Shown here piece by piece: positions 1 through 10,870 of a stretch of 64,000 nucleotides of DNA. The notes beneath the pieces were generated by a model. It searched no databases and was not told where the DNA came from. It saw only the letters and a list, made by a program, of their open reading frames with translations. Position numbers and translations under genes: made by a program. Source of the stretch: Catonia carolina (Eukaryota; Arthropoda; Insecta; Hemiptera; Achilidae); assembly GCA_035578175.1 (NCBI GenBank), contig JAQMRL010000003.1, forward strand, positions 59,070,672 through 59,134,671. Reading direction: 5' to 3'. Every line of letters starts with the position of its first letter. Within the stretch, counting starts at the first letter, position 1.

Positions 1-219
1 GAGAAATCCGAAATATGGAATGCTGCATGTGATCATCCAGGGGAAGATAGAGGGGACGCGCGGCCCCGGACGTAGGAGAAAGTCCTGGCTTAGGAACCTT
101 CGCCACTGGTACGGGGTGAGCACCACGACACTATTTCGGTTGGCTGTGGACAGAGTGAAGGTCATGCGACTGATCGCCAATGTTCTAGGAGGACACGGCA
201 CTTAAAGAAGAAGAAGATT
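1..219 (+). pseudogene. 3' end of a non-LTR retrotransposon (LINE) ORF2
   Basis: The open frame ending at 202-205 carries the Arg-rich GPGRRRKSWLRNL stretch typical of the extreme C-terminus of insect endonuclease/reverse-transcriptase LINE proteins. Directly after the stop there is a short AAG-rich tail (AAAGAAGAAGAAGA), the usual 3' end of this LINE type. Only the last ~60 codons lie in the window, so the catalytic domains are outside or lost. The fragment at 63147-63910 looks like a more upstream part of a similar protein. Family assignment is by motif recognition only. Confidence 0.6.
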
Positions 220-537
220 CATATCGTATTAGTTGTAGTGATTTGATTGAGCTACATTCATACTAATAGAATAGATCAATTTTTACATCAGAGTGGTCTT
301 TCGGATCTCTGGTTAAACAGTTTTTTTCTCTTTATGTATATTACGATCTATTTTTAAGACTAATGAGTAATTTTACTCTAACTTAAGTACTATTGACAAT
401 GCTACTACATAGAAGCTCAGCTAAACCTTAGTACTTAATTTAATGATACATTATGTACACTACACTTATATTGTGCACTTATATTTAACACTAATTACAA
501 TCGTGCACTAACATAGCTCTGCTTTCAAACACTGACA
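220..537. other. AT-rich interval, no gene seen
   Basis: AT-rich sequence between the LINE tail and the minus-strand Jockey-like remnant. Because it lies directly downstream of that remnant's stop codon, part of it may be its 3' UTR. No coding or structural signal was found. Confidence 0.4.
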
Positions 538-800
538 TTACACAAGTTCAAATGGTTTCTTTCTTTTCAGCCTTTGCACTAGATCATCGTTCCAAGCAGC
601 TGGATTGCTTCAACGTTATCATGGCGGTGAAATCTTTCCTCAAGCTTTTATGCCAACCTCTGGATTTCGCTGAAGAAATCCATTCGTAGACCACTGTGAA
701 GGTTGTTGTTCCTTATGAACCAGGGTGTGTCGACGATGTTTCTCAGCACCCTTTGGAAACATTGAATGATTTTCATATTACTTTGTTAGGTAAACCCCAG
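538..800 (-). pseudogene. Jockey-like LINE ORF2 remnant, C-terminal part
   Basis: Reading the minus strand from 800 downward gives a decayed C-terminus with IIQCFQRVLRNIVDTPWF, a region of the form EERxHRHDNVEAIQLL, and the end LKRKKPFELV followed by a stop at 538-540. This matches the closing region of Jockey-clade ORF2. It continues the frame found at 4907-5480; the intervening 4.1 kb is the inserted Bel/Pao-type element. At least two in-frame stops are present, so it is dead. Confidence 0.75.
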
Positions 801-1005
801 TGTTAAGGCATTGTGCACCGGGGTTTGCACTGTCTTGTGGACCTCTTTGCTATTTCTTCCTTCTTCTTCCCTTTGTTGGCCACTCGTAAGTCGTGTCGTG
901 TCGTGTGCGGTTGTGCTTTCGGCGTGGCTCTCTCGGTTGGCGTCTCGAATGGCGCTAGCATTGCTTCCCGTCTCGTTTTAAGGCTTGTTCTTTATTGCTT
1001 AAACA
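801..1005 (+). repeat. 5' LTR of the Bel/Pao-type element
   Basis: 205 bp, starting TGTTAAGGCA and ending GCTTAAACA, identical to the copy at 4702-4906. The interior has pyrimidine-rich and TCGTG-repeat stretches; no clear TATA box was seen. The ORFs that cross it are incidental. Confidence 0.92.
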
Positions 1006-1008
1006 TTT

Positions 1009-1027
1009 TGGTCCTCCGGTCGTGGAT
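1009..1027 (+). promoter_or_regulatory. Primer-binding-site candidate
   Basis: Four bases (TTTT, the fourth shared with the site) after the LTR the sequence reads TGGTCCTCCGGTCGTGGAT. A site beginning TGG, complementary to a tRNA 3' CCA end, is expected here. The tRNA identity was not determined. Confidence 0.6.
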
Positions 1028-1301
1028 AAAATCAGTGCTTTTAATGGTTATAAAGTGTCATAAATTATTCATAAACGTGTGTCAATGCTTTATTTTAATT
1101 CCGCTGTCTCAATCTGATTGGTCGGGATTTTTCATTCATTGGAACGTCAGCTGTTGATTTAATTTAACTGTTTATTTACGTTTGTTTTTTTTTTATTATT
1201 AATATTGCACCAACGTTGTTTATTCGATTTTTTGCACAGTTTAAAGATTTTTTTTGCACGCTATTTTCTTATTCTTTGTCGTTATTCCTTTGCTCTTCAA
1301 T

Positions 1302-4130
1302 ATGGACAATGCTGAGCAAATTTTCACAAAGTGTCGTCAACTAATCAGATCATTAAATACGTTAACACACGTGCAATCCATTTCTGCACCCAATGATGCG
1401 TTCAAAATTGAGGCTGAACGAATATTCTCAGATTTCCAACCACTCCAAAATAAATTAATTGATTTACTAAATAAGGCATATTCTGAAGACTTTGAAAACC
1501 AAATCGCTATCATCCAAACTGACTTTGAAACAAAATATTTTCAAATTATCGCTCATATGACTAATACTAGTTTAATCGACAACAAACCTAATGTAATTTC
1601 GCCAACTACATATCTTCCGAAAATAAAAATTCCTAGCTTCGATGGAAATCTGTCTGAGTTTCAAAATTTTATATCCTTATACAATGAACTAGTCCATAAC
1701 TCCGAACAACTGTCCGACATTCAAAAATTGCATTACTTTAGGTCTAGTTTGCGCGGTGAGGCGTTGCAAATAATATCTCATCTACCTTTGACTTCTGCAA
1801 ATTACCAATTAGCTTACCAATTAATTAACAACAGGTACGCTAACGACAGACGTGTCGCAAACATGCATTTTTCGCAAATCAGTAATTTCGATAAATTCGC
1901 AAGTCCATCCTATCAAAATTATAAACAGTATGTTAGCATTCATACTTCCGCCGTTGGCGCCCTACAGCTATTAAATATAAACTTAGCGGACTTTCTATTG
2001 TTTTCTATGGCATACAACAATTTGGATAATATCACTAAGGAATTATTTGAATCCCAACGCGACGCCACTAAGATTCTAAGTTATTCTGAACTATTAAACT
2101 TCGTAACTTCCAGAATGCAATCTTTTGAAATGCTAAATAAAGCGCAAGACATTGGCACTACTATTTCAAACGGCGCTCAACCGAATCTCGTCAAACCGGC
2201 TATTCATAAACCGATCTTTCATATAAATAATTCGTCACCTAACTTACTTAGGCGTCAACATTCATTATTAGTAGGCAATTCAAGTTCTAGTAATGAGGCT
2301 GTAAATAAATGTCAATTTTGTAGTTCATCTGCACACAATGTATTCAATTGTACAGAGTTTCTCGATATGCCCGTTAATGCGCGACATAAGGCAATTTTTC
2401 AAATGCATAAATGCTTCGGTTGTTTGGGTAAACATGCAAGGCGTGACTGCAAATCTAATAAAACTTGTCGTGTGTGTAACTCAGCTAACCACCACACGCT
2501 GTTACATTCATCAGATAATAAATCGAATACAATTAATAATACACGTGAAAATAATACTACCGGGTGTCTGCTTGCTAATTCTTTGCCGTCGATTCAGGCT
2601 ACTACTCTCGCAACTCCGCCAATTGATTCCTGCGCTACCTGCTCTACTAATATGCCGGTAACTACTAGAAATTCGTCTTCGTCAATTATTGCTGAAAAAC
2701 CTACCGATTATGCTCTTTCTTGTCGCCTTGATGGACAAACCGCGCTGTTAGGCACCGCTATTGTTCATGCTGTTAATTCTTCCGGTAAAGCTGTTCAACT
2801 TCGCGCTGTGATTGACAATGGTGCTCAATCCAGCATTCTAACCTATAACGCCGCTCGTAATCTTCAACTCGACATAGCGCCCACTACTAAGCGCTTACAA
2901 GGCATTTCATCTGAAGTTACATCCGTCAAAGGCACCACTAACGTTACAATTCTGTCGCCGAAAAATTCAGATTTTCGTTTACCGCTTCTGGCTACAGTTA
3001 GTCAAAAAATAACAGACCGGCTTCCTGCTACTCGAATTCATAAATCCGTTGGTGAACAGTTTCCTAAACATCTGCTAGCCGACTTTCGTTTTCGTAGCCC
3101 CAATCCAGTAGATCTACTGCTTGGCGCTGATTGCTTTTCAGAAATACTAGATTTCAGTAAAACTCCTTTAATAAGAGGCGCTCCATCCGCTTTGTTGACT
3201 GTATTTGGTTATGTGGTGTTCGGCAAATTACCCGACATCCAACCACTTAATCCTTTAATAAATAACGCTTCGTTTTTAACAACTGCTCTCTCGAATAAGG
3301 CTAAATTCTCGTCGCTTGCTGCTGCTGTTCATGCCGCATCGCCTATTGTTGAAAACCGAATGTCAAACACAAATTCGATTTCGCCTCAAACTCTCGCCGT
3401 TAATCATCAAACTCTTGTTCCTGCTAATTCAAAAATTGAGCTCGATGTTACTTTAAACCCCGAGATAAATAAATCTATCGTTTCTACTGTTTACTCGCCT
3501 ACTTGCTTATTTGTTCCGCCCGCATCCGACAACAATTTGGATCACGCTACTGTTTTAACTAATCACGTTTCTTCGGCTTCAAATCGATTCGCTGCTCCAT
3601 CCGAAATCACCACTGTTGATTCTTGTCTCGCTTCGTCTTCCGACTGCGCCAGTCTCTCGACCGATCTTGCTGCTGTTACTCCGTCAAGTCGTCACTTCAA
3701 TTCTACGCTGAAGGCTTCCACCGAGTTATCTCCAATTAATTCTTCGCCAAACTGCTTCGAGTCTTCTGGCATCGCAGACACTTCGCCAATAAAACCTGAT
3801 ACTCTCGTCTTAGCCGATTCTACGGCTAACCAACCGACTTCGGATCATAACTTCTGGTCGTCTCCCGCATACTCTGTTGATAAACCGCTGCAAATTGATT
3901 CGCTGGAAGGTCATCGGCCCTCCTTAGTAGCTTCACGCTCTGCTAACGCTCTTTGCGCGCCTTATGTCCCTAATGGCGGGCGGCGCCCCAATCGTCATAA
4001 ACAGTATTCACAACCGGTGAATAATTGTAATTCCAATTCTCGTCTTTCGTTTAACGCTTGGTGTAACCTTCGTACATCTCGCTCGGCACTCCAGCTTCAA
4101 TCACGGATTCACTCTCAACAAGTTTGTTAA
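1302..4130 (+). CDS. Gag-protease polyprotein of the Bel/Pao-type element (no RT)
   Basis: 942 codons from the ATG at 1302. The frame is open from 1254, but the upstream ATG would add only a short hydrophobic leader, so MDNAEQIF is preferred. The N-terminal ~290 residues contain the Pao Gag-type region (DUF1759-like) around PKIKIPSFDGNLSEF and HYFRSSLRGEAL. Three Cys/His clusters follow from about residue 337: CQFC...NC, CFGCLGKHARRDC and CRVCN..HH. A Pao-type (A17-like) protease follows: VIDNGAQSS, with Asp ~505 as the probable catalytic residue, then LLLGADCF near residue 606. It continues through VFGYVVFGK, where RT would normally start soon after, but instead runs into ~300 Ser/Thr/Asn/Pro-rich residues and stops. 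The protein would make particles and process itself but could not copy RNA. Confidence 0.8.
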   Translation: MDNAEQIFTKCRQLIRSLNTLTHVQSISAPNDAFKIEAERIFSDFQPLQNKLIDLLNKAYSEDFENQIAIIQTDFETKYFQIIAHMTNTSLIDNKPNVISPTTYLPKIKIPSFDGNLSEFQNFISLYNELVHNSEQLSDIQKLHYFRSSLRGEALQIISHLPLTSANYQLAYQLINNRYANDRRVANMHFSQISNFDKFASPSYQNYKQYVSIHTSAVGALQLLNINLADFLLFSMAYNNLDNITKELFESQRDATKILSYSELLNFVTSRMQSFEMLNKAQDIGTTISNGAQPNLVKPAIHKPIFHINNSSPNLLRRQHSLLVGNSSSSNEAVNKCQFCSSSAHNVFNCTEFLDMPVNARHKAIFQMHKCFGCLGKHARRDCKSNKTCRVCNSANHHTLLHSSDNKSNTINNTRENNTTGCLLANSLPSIQATTLATPPIDSCATCSTNMPVTTRNSSSSIIAEKPTDYALSCRLDGQTALLGTAIVHAVNSSGKAVQLRAVIDNGAQSSILTYNAARNLQLDIAPTTKRLQGISSEVTSVKGTTNVTILSPKNSDFRLPLLATVSQKITDRLPATRIHKSVGEQFPKHLLADFRFRSPNPVDLLLGADCFSEILDFSKTPLIRGAPSALLTVFGYVVFGKLPDIQPLNPLINNASFLTTALSNKAKFSSLAAAVHAASPIVENRMSNTNSISPQTLAVNHQTLVPANSKIELDVTLNPEINKSIVSTVYSPTCLFVPPASDNNLDHATVLTNHVSSASNRFAAPSEITTVDSCLASSSDCASLSTDLAAVTPSSRHFNSTLKASTELSPINSSPNCFESSGIADTSPIKPDTLVLADSTANQPTSDHNFWSSPAYSVDKPLQIDSLEGHRPSLVASRSANALCAPYVPNGGRRPNRHKQYSQPVNNCNSNSRLSFNAWCNLRTSRSALQLQSRIHSQQVC

Positions 4131-4701
4131 TTTCGCCGTACCGCAATTCAAGATTCTCGTCATAATTGTTCGCCTACTCGTCACTTTGTTTCGCAACCCG
4201 CGTACCAGTTAGCTTTGCCTTTGGGCAACTAACTCTTCTGTTTCACTTCGTTTCCCGCTTACTTCATCTACATTCGTTTTCGTTTCTTCGTTTATTTCTT
4301 CGTTCTTCTGTTGTTTTTTTTCGTTCTTCATTTTATTTTGCTTCGTTACTGGTTGCCAGCCCTCGCTGGTGATCACTTCAAAATACTCCGTTCCCGTTTG
4401 CCTCCGCGCAGGCTGTGGAAGATGTCCGTTCGACGTCGGCCGGGTGCACACGCGCGTGCATCACGCCACATCAAAATGTTCCGTTCTTCTGTTCCTTGTC
4501 TTCAAGGCTTCTTCATCGTTCTTCGTCGCTTCGCTTCGTCCCTCCCGTGTTGTTTCACGGTGGGCGGGTTTTCAAGGCTTTCTTCGTTTGTTAGGCTTAC
4601 TTCGCTGCTTCGTTTCCGCTCCCTGCGTTGGTTCAAGGCGGGCGGCCCCTTGTTCTTCGTCGTTTTCATAAATCATTTGTCAATGATTTGGCGGGCGGTT
4701 A
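4131..4701 (+). other. Pyrimidine-rich 3' region of the Bel/Pao-type element with polypurine-tract candidate
   Basis: Between the ORF stop and the 3' LTR the plus strand is strikingly T/C-rich with many TTCGTT and CTTCGT steps, giving several overlapping open frames that look like composition artefacts. The last bases before the LTR, GGCGGGCGGTTA (4690-4701), are purine-rich and in the right place for the polypurine tract that primes plus-strand DNA. No integrase or RT motif was recognised. Confidence 0.6.
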
Positions 4702-4906
4702 TGTTAAGGCATTGTGCACCGGGGTTTGCACTGTCTTGTGGACCTCTTTGCTATTTCTTCCTTCTTCTTCCCTTTGTTGGCCACTCGTAAGTCGTGTCGT
4801 GTCGTGTGCGGTTGTGCTTTCGGCGTGGCTCTCTCGGTTGGCGTCTCGAATGGCGCTAGCATTGCTTCCCGTCTCGTTTTAAGGCTTGTTCTTTATTGCT
4901 TAAACA
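4702..4906 (+). repeat. 3' LTR of the Bel/Pao-type element
   Basis: 205 bp, identical by eye to 801-1005, followed immediately by the CCCAG target duplication at 4907-4911. Confidence 0.92.
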
Positions 4907-5480
4907 CCCAGCGTTGCATACCATACGTCCAGACAGGCTTTACCATTTTTTTATAGAGCAGAAGTTTGTTATAGACTGATAATGAGAATCTTCTCCATAG
5001 TAGCCAGTACAATTTCTGATTTTTGCCCGAGTTCCTCTCTTTTCTCTTTAATGTAAGCTTTCAAGCGAAGCTTAGCGTCGCGTGTCATACCAAAGTATTT
5101 GGCAGTGTTTGCGTGCAGTATAGTGCGGGTATGTACTGGAATATGCTCATTTTTTCTGTTCGTGAAGTTGACATGAATTGATTTTGTCTCATTGAGCTTT
5201 ATTTTCCGCTTTTCCATCCAATGCTGAACTTCTGTAATTGACTTTGTAGTTTGCCTGTAGCTCCCTCATTACTCTCGTCCACCGCTAGAATTGTAGCATC
5301 ATCGGCAAAAGTAGCTACTATATTATTTTCTAGTTCGGGAAGGTCATCGGTGTGGAGGATCGGACCCAGTACACTTTATTGAGGAACTCCGGCTTTGATT
5401 TCCTTCAGTCCAGAATACGGATTCCCTCGTTTAATTCTAAATAATCTCCTTGTTAAGCATGATTTGAGTATTTCTGAGTA
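4907..5480 (-). pseudogene. Jockey-like LINE reverse transcriptase remnant (upstream part)
   Basis: The minus strand reads from about 5480 down: SGLKEIKAGVPQ, an in-frame stop, SVLGPIL, then VATFADDATILA (the catalytic F-A-D-D box), a stretch with LNETKSIHVNFTNR, the TAKYFGM.RDAKLRLKAYIKEK region, and MVKPVWTYGMQRW at the junction with the inserted LTR element. The frame is broken by stops and small shifts. It is the same LINE copy as 538-800, split by the insertion. The left truncation point near 5480 abuts a TAA microsatellite. Confidence 0.8.
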
Positions 5481-5483
5481 CTA

Positions 5484-5485
5484 AT

Positions 5486-5519
<34 letters not shown>

Positions 5520-5520
5520 T
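5484..5520. repeat. (TAA)n microsatellite
   Basis: About 12 consecutive ATA/TAA triplets at the truncation edge of the Jockey-like remnant. Confidence 0.9.
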
Positions 5521-7164
5521 TTATTTATTCCACTTTATACAAATACAAAATTATATCTTTTCTACTAGGAATAAATAACCACCAACTCAAGTAAATGGTG
5601 GTTATATATATATAAAAAAAAAACGCAAAATACATAAAAACAAGTTTACAAATGAATTACAAATCAAATGAATTATAGAAATAAATTACGCATCAAATGT
5701 CGTCATCCACTACATATGACAATTCAAATTTTAGCGGCAGCTACAGCGCATGTTAACTATATTTTTTAACAACAATATTAACCCAGCCGTCAATCTTCAG
5801 AGCAGATATTCACCTGTACATGACTAACACTAAAATCAGTTATTATTGTTATATTGTTTACCAAGATCAGTAAATTCCTACAAAGACTGAATAGCAAGCA
5901 TTACAAGTCAGCAACGGTAAAACACCAACACTAACCAACAATTCTTACAATTCGGCAGAAATGATCTCAGCTTGTAATGTAACCCATCAAACCAAACCTT
6001 GTCGAATGCCTGCAATACGTTAAACAGTAGAACTATGAAAATAAAACTGAATGTGTAACAACGGAAAATTTGTATTATGGAAACATTCATAAGTCGAATG
6101 AAAATTATTTGATTGAAAATAGATTCAGAATTTTATTATGAGCTAACAGTTTTTAATAATTAATTTAATTTTATTGTTATGAGTTAAATACTATAATGTG
6201 TAATTTTCGACTAAATAATTAAAAAAGATTTTAACATAATTTTTTAATTGTATTAAGTTTCCTTTGTAGGCAGAATACTGCTAATGGATGAGAAAATGAT
6301 GTCCTACATCGGATAAGCTTGCAAACATTAATGGAATTCACTAAAATCTGAATAATCCTATTACAATAATGATGGTACATACCATGTTAGTACAGCTTAA
6401 ACAACACAATTGCCTTAGACCTAATTCACGGATAGCTGACATAGACCTTTCCCAACTCACAATTTACAGGATTTGTTGAAAGCGTTATTGAAGTTTAATA
6501 ATTAAATCTAATTAGTTACACAGTTTCCATGAAATTTTAATTTTAATTCAGCGAAAGTTGTTAGCGGAAGATAAATAAATTATTATAACGCCAATTAAAT
6601 ATTAAATGAGTGTATAATAGTTTTATAATTGACAACAACAATAGAAATATCCGGGTTTAAACATCGGTACACTTTTATATACTTTCAGCTAATACAAGTA
6701 AATTCACACATAACCTAAATTTTGATAACCTTTAGCAAAGCTTAAGTCTTTGATTACAAATTATGAGTCCATGTTGGTTTATTTCAGTACTAGAAACCCT
6801 CCACTCATTTAGCTAATCGGGAAACAAAATTTAAAGCTTTTAACTTCTCACACAAGCTTACACGTTGAAAACCAAACCACGATTGCAAAAATACATCCAA
6901 TAATACAAATACTGTAAACAGGAATATTGTCGACATCACTGTAAATCTCCAGTGGAAGAAAAGAAACACGACTAGAGATTAATATATTAGCTTGTGTTGT
7001 AAGGAAAAGTAGGTAAAATCTGTTTCTTAAAAAATGGTATATTCACTTTGATTGGAATATTTACATTTTTTCGCAAAAATCGAATATATATGACATTATT
7101 TTTTGGCCATCTATCTCATAGATAATTTAAAAATTTTTGAATAATGTAGAGTACGCCATGATTT
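5521..7164. other. AT-rich interval, no gene seen
   Basis: Low-complexity AT-rich sequence. The short minus-strand frame at 5908-6090 has no recognisable motif. Probably intronic or intergenic. Confidence 0.4.
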
Positions 7165-7356
7165 TTTTAAAAATTTATTTAACGTCGCATCAACTGCAAC
7201 GGTCATTAGCGACGACGTTGGGGTGTAACTGTAAACAATGGCGGATGAAATGAGTTTTTGTAACGTATGAAAATATGCCGTGCCTGAGTGGGATTCGAAC
7301 CCAAGACCGCATGATGGGAGGCGAGTACGTTACCAACTATGTCAATGCGGCCGGCC
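7165..7356 (-). mobile_element. tRNA-derived SINE (family 1)
   Basis: On the minus strand the head starts near GGCCGGCCGCATTG and contains a pol III box B, GGGTTCGAATCCC (around 7285-7297), then GGCACGGCATATTTTC. The body ends in CAACGTCGTCGCTAATGACC and a tail reading GACGTTAAATAAA. The same modules recur at 27843-28025 (minus) and 29139-29298 (plus), and in more decayed form at 21162, 42648 and 43971. It is not a functional tRNA gene because the head lacks a complete cloverleaf and always carries the same tail. Confidence 0.75.
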
Positions 7357-8192
7357 ATGAAGTATTGGTGAGCGGTACTGTACCGTAGCGAATACCTGCA
7401 CAATGAAATGTATTGTAAACTATTTATAATGGTATGAAGTAGAATAGACAAATAAAACCAACCTCATCCTTCATTAAACTTATAATGCAAAAGAAGGTTT
7501 CATTTTACCATTCATGAACTTTTATAAAATTTAAAAATTACGTAATGATATTTTTATGGCCTAACCCACGTTAACCAGGAAGAGTTAAACTTACCAAAAG
7601 TGAAGAACATTTTGATATCGTTTGGTAGTTTCTAAGAGTACTTCGTACAAACAAATAAGTAAACGTTACTTCTTTATATTATTAGTATAAATTTATTCCT
7701 GTTTCAATCGTAGTTTTAAAATTTTGACGTGTTTTTTTTCAATTCGTTATTTCTGTGCAGATATTTCATGACGTTATAGTTGTTTAATATGTAAGTTTTA
7801 GTAAGCAACTTTTCAGTACAAATTTGCAGTTGTTCAACGGTAATACAGGTGATCAACAGACAACTTCTACAACTGTCAGAGCTTTTCTTACTGACATGTA
7901 AGTATTTTCCTTCACCAGATGATCAAGAAGATATATCCCACAACATACATTATCTAACAACCCTAGAAACATGATTAATTAACTAGAGTATAAAGATTAA
8001 CAACGACAAAACTGTGCATATTACATCCATTGTACAAGTTATGACTCCATGAATAATTTCCACAGTTTTTTTCCAATGAATAATACTCCACCAAAAAATA
8101 TATAGGTACTTATTTGTATAATGGTATACTTATTTGTTAGATTACGTAAGGTAGTCTCCAATAGATTTTGTAAGGGCTTTAAAAAGAGAATC
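7357..8192. other. AT-rich interval, no gene seen
   Basis: No supported coding or structural feature. Confidence 0.4.
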
Positions 8193-8441
8193 CTAATCTA
8201 TAAATTTAATATGGACGGGTGGTAATTTAGCCTCAGGCAAATCAAATTCGTCTTTAGAGAAAATATCTTCAAATTCAAAAATTAAATAAGTTACAGAAGT
8301 ATACTGGCTTTGAGATAAGTCAGGGTTGATGGCAATTTGTTTACCATAAACAAAAATTTGTTCTTGAGATTTCGTGGACGAAATGGAGTCATTAACGTTT
8401 AATATAGGGGCATGGATAGTCGGGTCGGAGTAGTTGCTCAA
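8193..8441 (-). pseudogene. Ty3/gypsy polyprotein fragment (protease-RT linker)
   Basis: An 82-residue frame with INPDLSQSQYTSVTYLIFEF, EDIFSKDEFDL and LPPVHIKF. This is the segment just upstream of RT in gypsy Pol, where a loop of the form F-x-D-(I/V)-F-(A/S) is followed by the histidine-containing H-x-I/K start of RT. Neither the protease DTG nor the YVDD box is present, so this is a short orphan remnant. It is unrelated by eye to the element at 34461-39551. Confidence 0.6.
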
Positions 8442-10870
8442 GGAGAGCAGCTGAGATTTTTAGTTTCTTGTAAGCAACTACAATTATTATTACAAAATAC
8501 TGTCACCCACTTTTCTATACTTATATTAAAATCATAAATATAGTCAGGAACTACTTGGTAGGTCAAATATATTAGCACCGTGTAGTTTTTTATCATTGTT
8601 ACCATTGTTCAACAGAGTAAACGCTAGATTTTTACGTGGTTATTTAGTCGGTTGATTTATTTCCAACTGTAACTACTTACAACTTTATGAACCGTTTGCA
8701 CATCCGAATCTTGATGTATGTCAAAATTGGTAATACACCACAGCACATTTAATATGGTTCGACTAAAAGCGTCGTAAAATCCAGATGTTGGAATTTTATG
8801 TTGTGTCCTGCAGGTCCAAATCAGCTTCTATGTGGATTTGTACAAAGTAGCTGACAAATAAACATTTTTTTAAAAATTATAATTTTTGCAGATTACAAAT
8901 AGTTTTGATTTTGTTTTCCTACGATAAAGGGGAAAACAAAATATGAAAAATGTCCTTTTTCGCGTAGCAAATTACATAGTGAAATGTATACATTACTTCA
9001 AATGTTCATTTACTGTCGGATCATGTGTGTACTACGGATATCCAGAGTATAATCTTTATTTAAGAAAATATTTATTATTTATATAGAAAAATACATTTGA
9101 ATATATTATCAACATATAATATAATATATATATAAATAAATTTATATATAATATATAAATAAATTTGAATATATAGATTAGTTACTAACCAATTAATTTT
9201 TCCTCGGTAACTTTAAATTTTCTTTGTTACTCGATTTCCTAACGTAACGTACTAAAAATCGATTCAAATTATTTTATGTAATTAAATATCCTGTGATGTT
9301 TCACGGAAAAGGAACAACCTTCGATACACACTCAAAAGTTACATTAATGAGGCTTAACACGATCTCCAACTAAAGATAGCAGAGATAATTAATATTTCAT
9401 TACACCAAAGTGCTCAGATTCAGACTGCCTTTAGAAGTGGCCACGTAAAGCTCCTGGGAGATGTGGTGACCCGTAAGTGAATGAAAGCGTGAGTTTATTA
9501 ACTCGCTTCTGTTTAGCAATACTCAGAAAATACGAGGTCTTTGAGTTCGGTCAAACAGTTTAATTCTGTCCTGTTTTATTTTCATTGTATGTGTACTCAA
9601 AAGTAAGTAACACACAAATTAATTATGGAAGGAAAGCCTACATTAATAATCTATTAACTAATATTAAATTACATTTGAACAATATTTTAAACAAGTAAAA
9701 TATGCATGATGTAACTTTACTTTTCTATTTTTGATCTTAAGGAGCCCAAAATATCGTACATATGTATTTCCGTTAGATAAAAAAGATAAACGTTTTTATC
9801 ATTACTGATTAATGCTTAGACCGCAAAAATTTTAATTAATAACAGGAAGAAGAAAAACTTATTTTTTTAAATTTTAGGGTATTAGAAAAATTACACAACA
9901 GCTGTTGTAAGTAAACAACCAGTGGATGATGGGTGAAAGATTGAATGATATGACATGAGTTACGTGCGTGAAGATCACTATCCAATGACACTTCTGAATT
10001 TTTTTTGAATCTGTTTTTTATTCATTAATTTATTTATTTTTTAGTGACGTTTATAATTCCTAAAAAAGGAGATCCCTATTTTAGTAGCTCTTTAATATTC
10101 TTTAAAGTTGTTTAATAAATGATGGAAATAAATTTTGGGCATCAGCTAGTTTAGATGAGTGAAAAGTCTATAGTAGAAAATTTGATAAAATTGAATGGGA
10201 ATTACCAGAGAAACTTTGGATTTTTATTTAAAGTAGCATTAGAAACATTTAATTGCTCACCGCAGATCATACTCTCTATTACTAATAGAGCTAATAGAGA
10301 GCATACTCTCTCATTAAGAAGGTGAGTTAACTAATATTCGTCAAGTCTTCGATTGAAACTTCTAAATCGCAAATATCACTGACAGTTTAGCACATCTATA
10401 AAATTGACCATTGTACATTCAAATTGGTCTACGAAGAAGTTTTTCTATTGTTACATTTCTCTAATTAGAAGTCCCAAAGGTCTAGACATCCATATACACA
10501 GCAGTTCAAGTCTCTTCTCCAAGGCCTGTATTTTAACCAGAACATGGAAGTTTCATGTTAATCCGTCTTTCAAAGTACAGCTCCAAACAACTTTAGTAGC
10601 TCTGCAAGCAAAATTTACAATAAAATGTTCCATTAGCTTATTTATGAACCGGGCTAAAATAAAAATTAATGATCATCTTTGAACGTGTCCAATTTCTGAT
10701 TCATAGATCCCCAAAAAGTTTTGAAAATGTTGGGTTATCAATAACGTAGTTACGGTGCTATTACCCAAAGTGGTTTTTAATAATAATAGAAAGTAAATGC
10801 AAAAGAAGTACTGTGCAGATATTTAATAATTGGGTTGGTACACCAACCCAATTAAAAACCCCCAAATAAT
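8442..10870. other. AT-rich interval with small hairpins, no gene seen
   Basis: Holds AT-dinucleotide-rich stretches near 9100-9180 and a compact inverted repeat near 10275-10310 (CTCTATTA spaced by one base from TAATAGAG, repeated). The 92-codon plus frame at 10404-10682 has no recognised domain. Confidence 0.4.

Larger units (their letters stand above)
801..4906 (+). mobile_element. Complete non-autonomous Bel/Pao-type LTR retrotransposon
   Basis: A 4106-bp element bounded by two 205-bp direct repeats (801-1005 and 4702-4906) that appear identical base for base. Each LTR starts TG and ends CA, and the element is flanked by a perfect 5-bp duplication CCCAG (796-800 and 4907-4911), the length typical of Bel/Pao. 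A primer-binding-site candidate follows the left LTR and a G-rich tract precedes the right one. The single long ORF encodes Gag and a Pao-type aspartic protease. No reverse transcriptase, RNase H or integrase motif was found in any frame. LTR identity implies a recent insertion, made by borrowed pol functions. Confidence 0.88.

Noticed and set aside
4166..4882. Several overlapping frames on both strands
   Set aside because: They come from a pyrimidine-rich stretch and the 3' LTR; none shows a domain and they conflict with each other.
7260..7356. A genuine tRNA gene on the minus strand
   Set aside because: Box B is good, but there is no full cloverleaf, and the same head recurs with the same SINE tail at 27843 and 29139.
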